Assembly (NCBI RefSeq): GCF_001294645.1
Contig: NZ_CP011868.1
Span: 5,332,001 to 5,396,000, forward strand
Reading direction: 5' to 3'
Source: Pseudonocardia sp. HH130629-09
GTDB lineage: Bacteria > Actinomycetota > Actinomycetes > Mycobacteriales > Pseudonocardiaceae
Length of the DNA: 64,000 nucleotides
Within the stretch, counting starts at the first letter, position 1; each line of letters begins with the position of its first letter. The notes under the pieces were generated by a model, which saw nothing but the letters and a program-made list of their open reading frames with translations, ran no database searches and had not been told where the DNA came from. Both the position numbers and the translations under genes were made by a program. Below are positions 34,204-42,622 of this stretch, one piece after another.

Positions 34204-37127
34204 GCCCCGCCCGCCGGGGGCCGCTGCTGCTCCTGCTCGGCGTCGTCACCTGCCTGCTCGGCCTCGCCGCCGCGCTCGCCCCGGTCGACGCCGAGGACCC
34301 GGTCGTCACCTGGCCCCGGGCCGGCCAGGCGCCGACGAGCACGGTGCTGCCGCTCGCGCCGTACCGGCCGCTGGAGTTCTCCGCGACCGTCCCGTGCGCC
34401 GCGGCGGCCGCTCTCGGCGAGGGCGACGTGCTGCGGACGATGCCCGCCGCGCAGGAGAACCCGGTGACCGCGCCGGGCTTCGTCGCGAGCGTGTCAGGCG
34501 GGACGCTCACGCTGCGCACCGGCGACCGGGTGCTCGCCACCGCACCCGCCGCGTCGGGCTGTGTGTTCGAGGTGACCTCCGCCGACGGCGGCACCGTCCT
34601 CGCCCGCGACGGGGCGGTCCTCGCCGAGCGCCTCGACATCGCGACGCCGCAGGTCTCCGAGCTCGCCACCGACCTCACCGGGCCCGCCGCGGCCGGGCTC
34701 GCGGTCACCCTGCACACCGATGCGCGCTACGCGTCGTCGCCGTCGCCGCTGAAGGTGGCGCTGCTGGTCGCGCACCTGCTCGCCCTGGCCGCCACCCTCG
34801 CCGTCGCCGTGCGGACCTGGACCGGCACCCGCCGGGTGTTCGACGCGCCGGTCCGCCCGGGGGTCGCCGACCTCGTCGTGCTCGTCGTGAGCTGCGCCTG
34901 GGCGGTGCTCGGGCCGCTCAACATCGACGACTCCTGGTACGCACTGATGGCCCGCCAGGGTGCCGACACCGGGACGATCGGCAACGCGATCTACCAGCTC
35001 GACGTCACCGAGGCACCGTTCACGACCAGCCAGTACCTGCTGCAGTGGTGGGGGTCGCTGGTCGGCTGGGGCCTCGGGCCGCTGCGCGTGGTGCCGGTCG
35101 TGCTGGGCCTGCTGACCTGGGTGCTGCTGCGGTACACCCTCGCCGCGCTCGCGGGTCGGGCCGGGGTCCGGCCCGGGGTGGTCGCCGCGCTCGCCGTCGC
35201 GCACCTGGCCTGGTTCCTGCCCTACGGCATCTCCCTGCGCCCCGAGCCCGCCGGGACCGTGGCCGCCGCCGGGGTGGTGCTGCTCGTCGTCGCCGCCCGC
35301 CGCACCGGGGCGGTCGGACTGCTGGCGCCGGCCGTCGTCGTCGCGGTGGTGGGGGTGACGACCGCGCCGACCGCGCTGGTCGCCGCGATGCCGTTGCTGC
35401 TCGCGCTGCCGCTGGTGTGGTGGCACCTCGTGCACGCGCGGTGGGCGACCCGGCTCGCGACGGCCGCCGTCGCGTTCGCCGCCGCGAGCGCCGTCGTACC
35501 GCTCGGGCTGGCCGACCAGACCCTCGCCGACGTGCGCGAGTCCGTCGCCGTGCACCGCTGGTACTACTTCCAGTACCAGTGGTACTCCGAGTTCGTCCAC
35601 TACGCGAACCTGCTCGGCCCCGACGACCAGGGCACCTGGGGGCGACGCCTGCCGGTCCTGCTGACCGTCGCCGTCCTCGCGCTTGGCGCGGTGCGGCTCG
35701 CGACGCGGCGCGGCACCGGCGGCCCGCTCGGCCGGGCACTCGGGTTCGCGCTCGCGGCGACCGCGCTCGGCCTCGTCGCCGTCGCGGTCAGCCCGACCAA
35801 GTGGGTGAACCACTTCGGTGCCGTCGCCGCACCCGCGACGCTGCTGCTCGGCATCGCGCTCGCCCGCGGCCCGCTGCCGCGCCACGCCCCGGTCCGGCTC
35901 GTCGCGGTGGGGACGGCCGTGCTCGGCGTCGTCGCCGCGGTGGTCTACGCCGGGCCGAACCTGTGGCGCCCGTTCTCCGACTGGGGCCAGCCCTTCGGCA
36001 ACCACTCGGTCCTCGACGCGCCGATCCACCAGCAGGTCCTCGCCCCGCACCTCGGGCCGCTGTACCTGCGCAGTCAGCTGCTGTGGCTGCTCGTCGCCGC
36101 CGCCGCGCTGTGGTGGGCCCAGCGACGGGGGCGGACTCCCCGGCCGGACCGGGCGGTGCTGCGCGTCGCCACGGCGGGTGGCGTCGCGCTGATGCTCGTC
36201 GTGTTCGGCGTGGCTCCGGTGCAGCAGGCCCCCGGCGCGTCGGTGGCCTCGATGAACCTGGCCATGCTGACCGGCGACGGCTGCGGGCTGGCCGACGCGC
36301 TGACCGTCACCGTCCCCGGCGACGCGACGCCCCCGCCCCCGAGCACGCCGCCCCGCCTCACCGGGGTGATGCGGGAGGGCCCCCCGCCCGACCGCCCGTC
36401 GATCCCCGGCCCCGTCTGGCACACTGAGGACGCCGGCACCGGCACCCTCGACGCCGGCTGGTTCGCCGTCCCGGCCGGGACCACGCGGCTGCTCCTACCG
36501 CTGACCGGGGACCTGCGGAGCGACCAGAGCGTCCGGATCGACACCGGCGCGGGCGCGGTCACGGTCGACCTGCCCGGGGTGAAGCTCGGCGACTGGCGGG
36601 ACGTGGCGGTCGCCCTGCCCGGCCCGGCCGACCGGGTCCGGCTCGTCGTCGACGACCGGACGGTCGGCCCGGACACCTGGCTCGCCGTCGGCGCCCCGCT
36701 GCCCGCCCGCGAGCTGCCCGCCCGCACGGTGCTCGGCGACGCCCCGGTGTTCGCCGACCAGGCCTCGGCGGTGCTGTGGCCCTGCCAGGACCAGATCGCG
36801 GTACGCCACGGCATCGCGCAGGCCCCGCAGTGGCGGCTGCGCACCGGCGACAATCTGGAGGGCGCGACCGAGTCCACCGCGTTCTTCCCGGCGAACGGCG
36901 GGACGCTCGCCGGCATCGACCGCACCGCGACCTTCGACGAGATGCCCTCGCGGCTCGACCCGCCGGCCGGGCGCGCCATGTTCGCGCCGGCGCACGTCGA
37001 ACGGGTGCGCTACGAGCACCCGACCGACGGCTACGACCTCACCGTGGGCACCCAGCGGCGGTGGGGGTGGGAGCGGCTGCCGACCCTGGCCACCCGCGAC
37101 TACACCGGCCGGGACTTCCTGGGCTGA
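34200..37127 (+). CDS. Emb-family arabinosyltransferase, copy 1
   Basis: A 975-residue GT53 enzyme that polymerises arabinofuranose from decaprenyl-phosphoryl-arabinose outside the membrane. An N-terminal helix is followed by an extracytoplasmic domain. The catalytic loop GPLNIDDSWYALMAR carries D243-D244 (DDSWY in place of the common DDGY). About a dozen helices and a C-terminal carbohydrate-binding domain (PGVKLGDWRDVAVAL, AVLWPCQDQIAVRHGIAQ) follow. It is slightly shorter than mycobacterial EmbA/B/C (about 1,090). It is translationally coupled to glfT2. Which Emb specificity it has cannot be decided here. Confidence 0.9.
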   Translation: MSPARRGPLLLLLGVVTCLLGLAAALAPVDAEDPVVTWPRAGQAPTSTVLPLAPYRPLEFSATVPCAAAAALGEGDVLRTMPAAQENPVTAPGFVASVSGGTLTLRTGDRVLATAPAASGCVFEVTSADGGTVLARDGAVLAERLDIATPQVSELATDLTGPAAAGLAVTLHTDARYASSPSPLKVALLVAHLLALAATLAVAVRTWTGTRRVFDAPVRPGVADLVVLVVSCAWAVLGPLNIDDSWYALMARQGADTGTIGNAIYQLDVTEAPFTTSQYLLQWWGSLVGWGLGPLRVVPVVLGLLTWVLLRYTLAALAGRAGVRPGVVAALAVAHLAWFLPYGISLRPEPAGTVAAAGVVLLVVAARRTGAVGLLAPAVVVAVVGVTTAPTALVAAMPLLLALPLVWWHLVHARWATRLATAAVAFAAASAVVPLGLADQTLADVRESVAVHRWYYFQYQWYSEFVHYANLLGPDDQGTWGRRLPVLLTVAVLALGAVRLATRRGTGGPLGRALGFALAATALGLVAVAVSPTKWVNHFGAVAAPATLLLGIALARGPLPRHAPVRLVAVGTAVLGVVAAVVYAGPNLWRPFSDWGQPFGNHSVLDAPIHQQVLAPHLGPLYLRSQLLWLLVAAAALWWAQRRGRTPRPDRAVLRVATAGGVALMLVVFGVAPVQQAPGASVASMNLAMLTGDGCGLADALTVTVPGDATPPPPSTPPRLTGVMREGPPPDRPSIPGPVWHTEDAGTGTLDAGWFAVPAGTTRLLLPLTGDLRSDQSVRIDTGAGAVTVDLPGVKLGDWRDVAVALPGPADRVRLVVDDRTVGPDTWLAVGAPLPARELPARTVLGDAPVFADQASAVLWPCQDQIAVRHGIAQAPQWRLRTGDNLEGATESTAFFPANGGTLAGIDRTATFDEMPSRLDPPAGRAMFAPAHVERVRYEHPTDGYDLTVGTQRRWGWERLPTLATRDYTGRDFLG

Positions 37128-37154
37128 GCGGCGCACGCCCGTCCGTCGTCGGTG

Positions 37155-37219
37155 TCCACACCCGTTCTCCGGCGTCCACACCGGTCACGACCGTGTGGAC
37201 GCCCGGGGAGGGGTGTGGA
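37155..37219. repeat. Nested inverted repeat (TCCACACC/GGTGTGGA), copy 1
   Basis: Two arms of about 27 bp pair almost perfectly at both ends (TCCACACCC with its complement, GGCGTCCACAC with its complement) around an 11-nt loop. It lies between the convergent Emb copy 1 and the GlfT2-like gene. A second, similar copy is at 53025-53092. It is probably a bidirectional terminator or a dispersed intergenic repeat. Confidence 0.65.
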
Positions 37220-37239
37220 TGCCGCGGAGCCGGGCCGGC

Positions 37240-39138
37240 TCAGCCCGCGTCGTAGAGCCGGGCCCAGGTCTCCCGCGAGGTGAGCCGCGGCTCGGCGGCC
37301 TTCCACTCCCTGGCGGCCTGCGGGCCCTCGTTCCAGAGCCGGCGCACCGTCTGCACCCCGCGCGTGGTGAGTTCGCGCAGCCGCTCCCGGTCGCGGGTCC
37401 GGATCCGGACACCGGTCTCGGCCATGTCGGTGACGATCGCGCGCTCGAACAGCGACACGTGCCACCAGTGCGCCTCACCGGCCGGGACCATCCCGGAGCG
37501 GAACGGCACCCGCCCGGTGGCCTGCAGCACGGCGCGCTTCACCCAGGTCCGCACGACCTTCGACGGCTTGTGCCCGGCCAGGTGCACGACGGACTCGCGC
37601 ACGTCGAGCCCGGCCTGGGCCAGCGGCACCGCCGTCGTCTCGGGGTAGGCGGCCCGAATCCGGCGGATCTCCGCCGCCGCGGCGGCGGAGCCGTCGTCGA
37701 GCACCGAGGGGCCGCGCAGGAAGTCGTCGACGGCGGTCAGCAGCGTCGCCGCCAGCCCGTACTGCATCGCGACCAGGTACTGGGCCAGCAGCTCGACGAT
37801 CGTCGTGGTCACCGTGCGCCGGTCGAAGCCGGTGCGCAGGGCGGCGGTGATCAGGCCGTTGCGCTGGTTGAAGTAGCGGTGCCACTCGTCCCAGTCCTTC
37901 CAGCCGAAGTCGGCGTGCCACACGGCGGCACCGGGCAGCGACACCGTGGCGAAGCCGCGCTCGCGGGCGCGGTAGCCGAACTCGACGTCGTCCCACTGGA
38001 AGAACAGCGGCAGCGGGTATCCGATGGCCCGCACGACCGGCGCGGGGATCAGGCAGGACCACCAGCCGTTGTACTCGGTGTCGACCCGCTGCTCCTGCAC
38101 GATCGGCAGCAGCCGCTCGTCGCGGCCGAGGAGGAAGCCCTCCTCCAGGGCGCCGGGGACGGGCATGCCCACCCGCAGCTTCTCGGGCACGGCGTACTCG
38201 GCGGTGATGTGGACGTGCCCCGGGTGGAGCAGGTTCAGCATCTGCCCGCCGACGATCGTCGGCGCGGTGGTGCAGGCGGCGAACCCGGTCAGCCGGACGA
38301 CGATCTCCGGGTCGAGCAGCACGTCGTCGTCCATGAGCAGGACGTCGTGGTCGTCGGCCGGGTCGCCGGCGGTCGCCTCGTAGAGCCCGCGGGTGAAGCC
38401 GCCCGCGCCGCCCAGGTTGGGCTGGCGCTGGTAGGCGAGCCGGTCGCCGAACGCCGCGGCCAGCGGCGCGAACCGGTCGCGCGACTCCAGCGGGTCGCTG
38501 CCCTGGTCGACCACCCGGACGGTCGCCACGCGGGCCAGCGCGGCCGGGTCGTCGAGCAGCGCCTGCAGCGTGTTCAGGCAGTCCTCGACGCGGTTGTGGG
38601 TGCAGATCGTGATCGAGGTGGGTCGCGGCGGGCGGGGCACCGCGACCGTCCACTCGACGTCGGACACGGTCAGTGTGCCGGTGTCGGTCGCGAACTCCAG
38701 CCAGAGCCCGCCGCCGTCGACGAAGCGGTCGATCGCCCCGGTCAGCTCGACGACGCCGCCGCCGTCGACGCCGGTGGTGGCGACGGCGCGGGCGACCTTG
38801 TTCGTGTCCGAGGCCATCAGCCACACCCGGCCGCGACCCGCGGCGCGCAGGGACACCCGCACCTCGGGTACCGCGGTCCAGCGCTGCCAGTAGGTGGCGT
38901 GCAGCCGTCCCCAGTAGGTGTTGGTGGTGACGTGGGTGGCCGGGACCAGCTCGATCAGGCTCCGCTCGCGGCGGGCGGCGCCGCGCAGGACCTCGGCGTA
39001 GAGGTCCTCGGGCACCAGGTGCGTCGGCCCGGTGAAGGGGCCACGCTGCACGACCAGCCGTCCGGGGCGGGCCCCACCGGCGGTGTCGTCGGCCGGGGCG
39101 GGCTCGCCCCCGCGGAGGGGCCGGGCGGTGTCCAGCAT
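37240..39138 (-). CDS. GlfT2-like galactofuranosyltransferase, second copy
   Basis: A 632-residue paralogue of GlfT2 with the same plan: a beta-rich N-terminal domain (NTYWGRLHATYWQRW), then TICTHNRVEDCLNTL, RQPNLGGAGGFTRGLYE, the DxD motif LLMDDDVLLDPE at D270-D272, FQWDDVEFGYRA at D383-D384 and AAVWHADFGW. Catalytic residues look intact, so it is probably active. It is encoded downstream of Emb copy 2 with a 55-nt gap. It may make a different galactofuranan linkage or act at another stage than the first GlfT2; this is an inference. Confidence 0.9.
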   Translation of the reverse strand: MLDTARPLRGGEPAPADDTAGGARPGRLVVQRGPFTGPTHLVPEDLYAEVLRGAARRERSLIELVPATHVTTNTYWGRLHATYWQRWTAVPEVRVSLRAAGRGRVWLMASDTNKVARAVATTGVDGGGVVELTGAIDRFVDGGGLWLEFATDTGTLTVSDVEWTVAVPRPPRPTSITICTHNRVEDCLNTLQALLDDPAALARVATVRVVDQGSDPLESRDRFAPLAAAFGDRLAYQRQPNLGGAGGFTRGLYEATAGDPADDHDVLLMDDDVLLDPEIVVRLTGFAACTTAPTIVGGQMLNLLHPGHVHITAEYAVPEKLRVGMPVPGALEEGFLLGRDERLLPIVQEQRVDTEYNGWWSCLIPAPVVRAIGYPLPLFFQWDDVEFGYRARERGFATVSLPGAAVWHADFGWKDWDEWHRYFNQRNGLITAALRTGFDRRTVTTTIVELLAQYLVAMQYGLAATLLTAVDDFLRGPSVLDDGSAAAAAEIRRIRAAYPETTAVPLAQAGLDVRESVVHLAGHKPSKVVRTWVKRAVLQATGRVPFRSGMVPAGEAHWWHVSLFERAIVTDMAETGVRIRTRDRERLRELTTRGVQTVRRLWNEGPQAAREWKAAEPRLTSRETWARLYDAG

Positions 39139-39193
39139 GGCTCTCGCTCTCGCCTCACATCTCGGATCGGACAGGACGAAGTCTGCCGGGGCC

Positions 39194-42100
39194 TCAGTTC
39201 GGCAGTGGCGTCGGGTCCGGCGAGGGTGCCCCGGCCTGCCCGACCTGCTGCCAGCCCCACAGGGTCCGCTCGCCGTCCTGCACCGGGGCGGGGACCGCCC
39301 GCGGGTCGTAGGGCTCGACGAGCCGGATCTGGCCCCAGTCGAAGTCCCATGCGCCGGGCAGGTAGGTCGGGACGTAGCGCTGGGCGGCGGTCCGGACCAG
39401 CCAGCCCTGCGGGCCGCCGAACCGGCTGCGGCCCCACTCGTCGGCGACGGTGCGCTGCTGCGGGTCGGCGAGCATCCGGAACACCGGCACGTCGGCGATG
39501 CCCCGGTGCACGCCGAAGCGCGTCACACAGGGATGCACGAACGACGTCGCCCAGTCCAGGTACGCGGTGCCGCGGGCGGCGATCGTCGTCAGCGGGGTCA
39601 GCCGGGGCACCCGGGGCTGCGCGACGGCGACCCACGCCCCGGTGCCGATGCCGCGGTCGGACACGATCACCCGCACCCGGTCGGCGTCGGCGGCCGGCCG
39701 GCCCGCGAGGTCGACGCGCAGGTCCCGCCACGCCTGGCCGCCGGAGGCGCCGCCGGAGTAGTCCGAGGTGCTGCTGACGGCCCCGCCGGGCTCGATCTCG
39801 TCGACGACGGCGCCGTCCCGGGCGAACTGCAGGGTCACGGTGTTGCCGCCGCCGATCGTCCCGGCGACGCCGAGGACCAGCGGTGCGGAGCCGTTGCGGG
39901 CCGCGGCGGGCAGCGTGTGCCACGCCGAGCGGTAGTCGCCGACGTTCTCCGGGGCCGGCGACCAGCTGCCCATGACCGGTCCGCCCAGCGGGCCGGTGCC
40001 GGTGACGCCGGGGCGGTCGTCGCCGTCGCCGGTGTTGTCGCGCAGTGATCCCGGTCCGGTCGGCGGCAGGCCCTCGGGCGTGAAGCCCTCGGCCAGCGGG
40101 CCCGGGTCCGCGACGCCCGCCGGTTCCGGCGCGGTCGGCAGCACGTTCGCGGCCGGGTCGGTCTCCACCTGGATGCGCCCGGCGAGCCCGCACCGCGACC
40201 CGGTGGGGTCGGTCAGCACGTCGGCGCCCAGGGAGTACGAACCGGCCTGCTTCTCCATGCCCTTGGCCATCGACGCGACCTGGAACAGGACCATGAGCGC
40301 GCAGATCACCGCGATCGGCGCCGACCCGAGGCGGACGGCCTGGACGGTGCCGATGCGGCCGCGCCGGCGGCCGAGGGTCCGTCGCACCGGGCGCGGCACC
40401 CCGGAGGTCGAGCGCAGGTGCTCCACCCCGGCGACGACGAGCGAGAGGAACGCCAGGACCAGCAGCACCGTCGTCGCCTGGATCCCGCTCACCGACACCG
40501 GCTTGTCGAACCACGGCACGCCCCAGTTCGAGACGTACCACCAGGTGTTCGGACCGCGGAACGCCAGCGCCGTCACCGCGAGCACCGCGGCCAGGAACAG
40601 CGCCTGGTTGCGCCGCGAGCGCAGGACCCCGGTGCTCGTCGCGAGCGCGGCCAGCGCCGCGACACCCGAGGCGAGGGCGGCGAACGCGCCGAAGTGGTGG
40701 GTCCACTTCGTCGGGGTGAGGGCCAGCACGGCGAACGACAGCGCGGTGCTCGCGAGCAGCCGCCGCGAGAACCCGAGTGCGGCGCCCGGGATGCGGCCCC
40801 GGCGCAGCAGCACGACCGTCGAGACGGTCACGCACAGCCACAGCAGCAGGACCGGGAAGCGGCGCTGCAGCGAGCCGTCGCGGCTGTCGCTGAACAGCAG
40901 GTCGTAGCGGGCGAGCTCCTGGTACCAGGGCAGGTTCGGGCCGATGTCCTGGCGGACCCGGGTGGCCTCGGCGACGGTGGCGAGGGTCTGGTCGCCGAAC
41001 ACGGCGGTGAGCACGATCAGCCCGGCCGCGAGCAGCGGCCCGAAGGTCGCCGCCCAGCCGGTGGTGCGGATCCGTTCGGTGAACAGCCGCAGCAGGGGGC
41101 GGGCCGCGGCCAGGAACGGGGCCAGCGCGATGAGGCCGGTCGGCGTCGCCGCGACGGCGAACGCCCCCGCGACGAGCGCCCCCGCGACCGGCATCAGCCG
41201 CCGGGTGGCCAGCGCGCGCTCCAGCATCACGAACGACACCAGCGCCGCGATCACGACGACCGTCTCCGGGCGCAGCCCGTTGTTGTACGGCAGCCAGAAG
41301 CAGAGGAACACCCCGGCCGCGGCCCATCCCGCGGAACGGCTGCGCCGGACCTGGGCGCCGAGGCGGGGCAGCAGTGCCCGGCTGATCAGGAACCAGGACG
41401 CGACGCCCATCGCCAGCGCCGGGACGCGCAGCCACAGCACCGACTCCGAGACCCCGCTCCACAGCGAGTACAGCTGGTAGAACCAGCCGAACGGCGCCTC
41501 GGGGACGTCGAACCAGCGGTGGTAGTTGCCGATGTAGCCGGCCGTGTCGTTGCCCCGGGAGATGTCGAGGATGTACCCGTCGTCGCTGGTCATCGACCCG
41601 ATGAGGGCCCACACGACCAGGACGCCGACGACGACGGCGTCCCGCAGGTCGTCCTGCCCGCGCAGCCGCCGGGCCAGCCGGCGGCCGTGCACGACGCGGC
41701 GGGCGTCGGCGTCGTCGATCCGGCGCAGGAAGAACAGCGCGCCGAACAGCGCGACGATCGCGACGCCCCCCGCGACGAGCTTGAGCGTCGAGGCGTCGGA
41801 GTCGTAGCGGTTGTCGGTGTCGAACCGGACGCTCGTGCCGCCCATCGGGTCACGGGCCGCGTCCAGGTCGGAGTGGATCCCGGTGAGCTGCGGGCGGCCG
41901 TCACCGGCGAACTCGTACAGCGTGGTGCCGCCCAGCGTCGCCGTCGTCGCGTCGAAGTCCGAGGTGAACGTGAGGTCGCAGGGCCCGCCCGGCGGGGGGA
42001 GCGGCGCGGTGGCGATGCGCTGGCCGCGGTTGTCGAGGGTGACCACCCCGTCGGCGACGGCGACGCGCAGACCGACCGTGTCGCCGTCCGGGGCGTCGGT

Positions 42101-42418
42101 GGGCGTCGTGGACAGCACGGTCGCGCGGCCGGGGGACCGGTCGTCGAGGCTGCGGTTCGCGTCGCAGCCGATCGTCGCGGTCAGGCTCTCCGGCCGGTAC
42201 GCGACCAGCGGGGCGTTCAGCGGCGCGGTGCCGGTCGTGGCGTTCGGCCAGGTGACGGTCGCCGTGTTCTGCACGACCGGCAGGAACGGGATCGCCAGCG
42301 CCAGCACCGCCGACAGCAGGCCCAGTGCGGCGGCGAGGAGGCGGTCGGTCGGACGCGACCGGCGGTCGGTGGAGCCCGATCCCGGGCGGGGATCGGCCTC
42401 CGTTGCGGCGGTCAGCAC
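39194..42418 (-). CDS. Emb-family arabinosyltransferase, copy 2
   Basis: A 1,074-residue GT53 enzyme, close in size to mycobacterial EmbA/B/C. An N-terminal helix is followed by an extracytoplasmic domain with VTWPNATTGTAPLNAPLVAY. The catalytic loop SMTSDDGYILDISR has D279-D280. About 13 helices include WLPYNNGLRPETVVV and LALTPTKWTHHFGAF. The C-terminal carbohydrate-binding domain contains WRDLRVDLAGRP. GTG 42418 lies 7 nt after TAGCCT, so the transcript may be leaderless. It is the first gene of a module with the GlfT2-like gene, opposite the glfT2/Emb copy 1 module. Confidence 0.93.
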   Translation of the reverse strand: MLTAATEADPRPGSGSTDRRSRPTDRLLAAALGLLSAVLALAIPFLPVVQNTATVTWPNATTGTAPLNAPLVAYRPESLTATIGCDANRSLDDRSPGRATVLSTTPTDAPDGDTVGLRVAVADGVVTLDNRGQRIATAPLPPPGGPCDLTFTSDFDATTATLGGTTLYEFAGDGRPQLTGIHSDLDAARDPMGGTSVRFDTDNRYDSDASTLKLVAGGVAIVALFGALFFLRRIDDADARRVVHGRRLARRLRGQDDLRDAVVVGVLVVWALIGSMTSDDGYILDISRGNDTAGYIGNYHRWFDVPEAPFGWFYQLYSLWSGVSESVLWLRVPALAMGVASWFLISRALLPRLGAQVRRSRSAGWAAAGVFLCFWLPYNNGLRPETVVVIAALVSFVMLERALATRRLMPVAGALVAGAFAVAATPTGLIALAPFLAAARPLLRLFTERIRTTGWAATFGPLLAAGLIVLTAVFGDQTLATVAEATRVRQDIGPNLPWYQELARYDLLFSDSRDGSLQRRFPVLLLWLCVTVSTVVLLRRGRIPGAALGFSRRLLASTALSFAVLALTPTKWTHHFGAFAALASGVAALAALATSTGVLRSRRNQALFLAAVLAVTALAFRGPNTWWYVSNWGVPWFDKPVSVSGIQATTVLLVLAFLSLVVAGVEHLRSTSGVPRPVRRTLGRRRGRIGTVQAVRLGSAPIAVICALMVLFQVASMAKGMEKQAGSYSLGADVLTDPTGSRCGLAGRIQVETDPAANVLPTAPEPAGVADPGPLAEGFTPEGLPPTGPGSLRDNTGDGDDRPGVTGTGPLGGPVMGSWSPAPENVGDYRSAWHTLPAAARNGSAPLVLGVAGTIGGGNTVTLQFARDGAVVDEIEPGGAVSSTSDYSGGASGGQAWRDLRVDLAGRPAADADRVRVIVSDRGIGTGAWVAVAQPRVPRLTPLTTIAARGTAYLDWATSFVHPCVTRFGVHRGIADVPVFRMLADPQQRTVADEWGRSRFGGPQGWLVRTAAQRYVPTYLPGAWDFDWGQIRLVEPYDPRAVPAPVQDGERTLWGWQQVGQAGAPSPDPTPLPN

Positions 42419-42425
42419 CCGGACG

Positions 42426-42431
42426 AGGCTA
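42426..42431 (-). promoter_or_regulatory. TAGCCT -10 box of Emb copy 2
   Basis: It lies 7 nt upstream of GTG 42418 on the minus strand. The same divergent region (42419-42622) holds GTGAC at 42453 and 42464 spaced as direct repeats, GTAAC at 42471, and the palindrome GTCACCGGTGAC at 42582-42593. Confidence 0.4.
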
Positions 42432-42622
42432 GACGCCACCCCGTGATCATCCGTGACACCCCCGTGACCCGTAACCGTTGGACCGGTCGGCCTAGTCCAC
42501 TCGGCTGGGTGCTCAAGGTCGACTGCCCTCTGTTTCCATGACTCAGCGTGATGAGATGCGACGAACGGGCACTGTTCGGGTGTCACCGGTGACGGTGGTG
42601 ATCGACTCTCGTTGGGTCGGGT

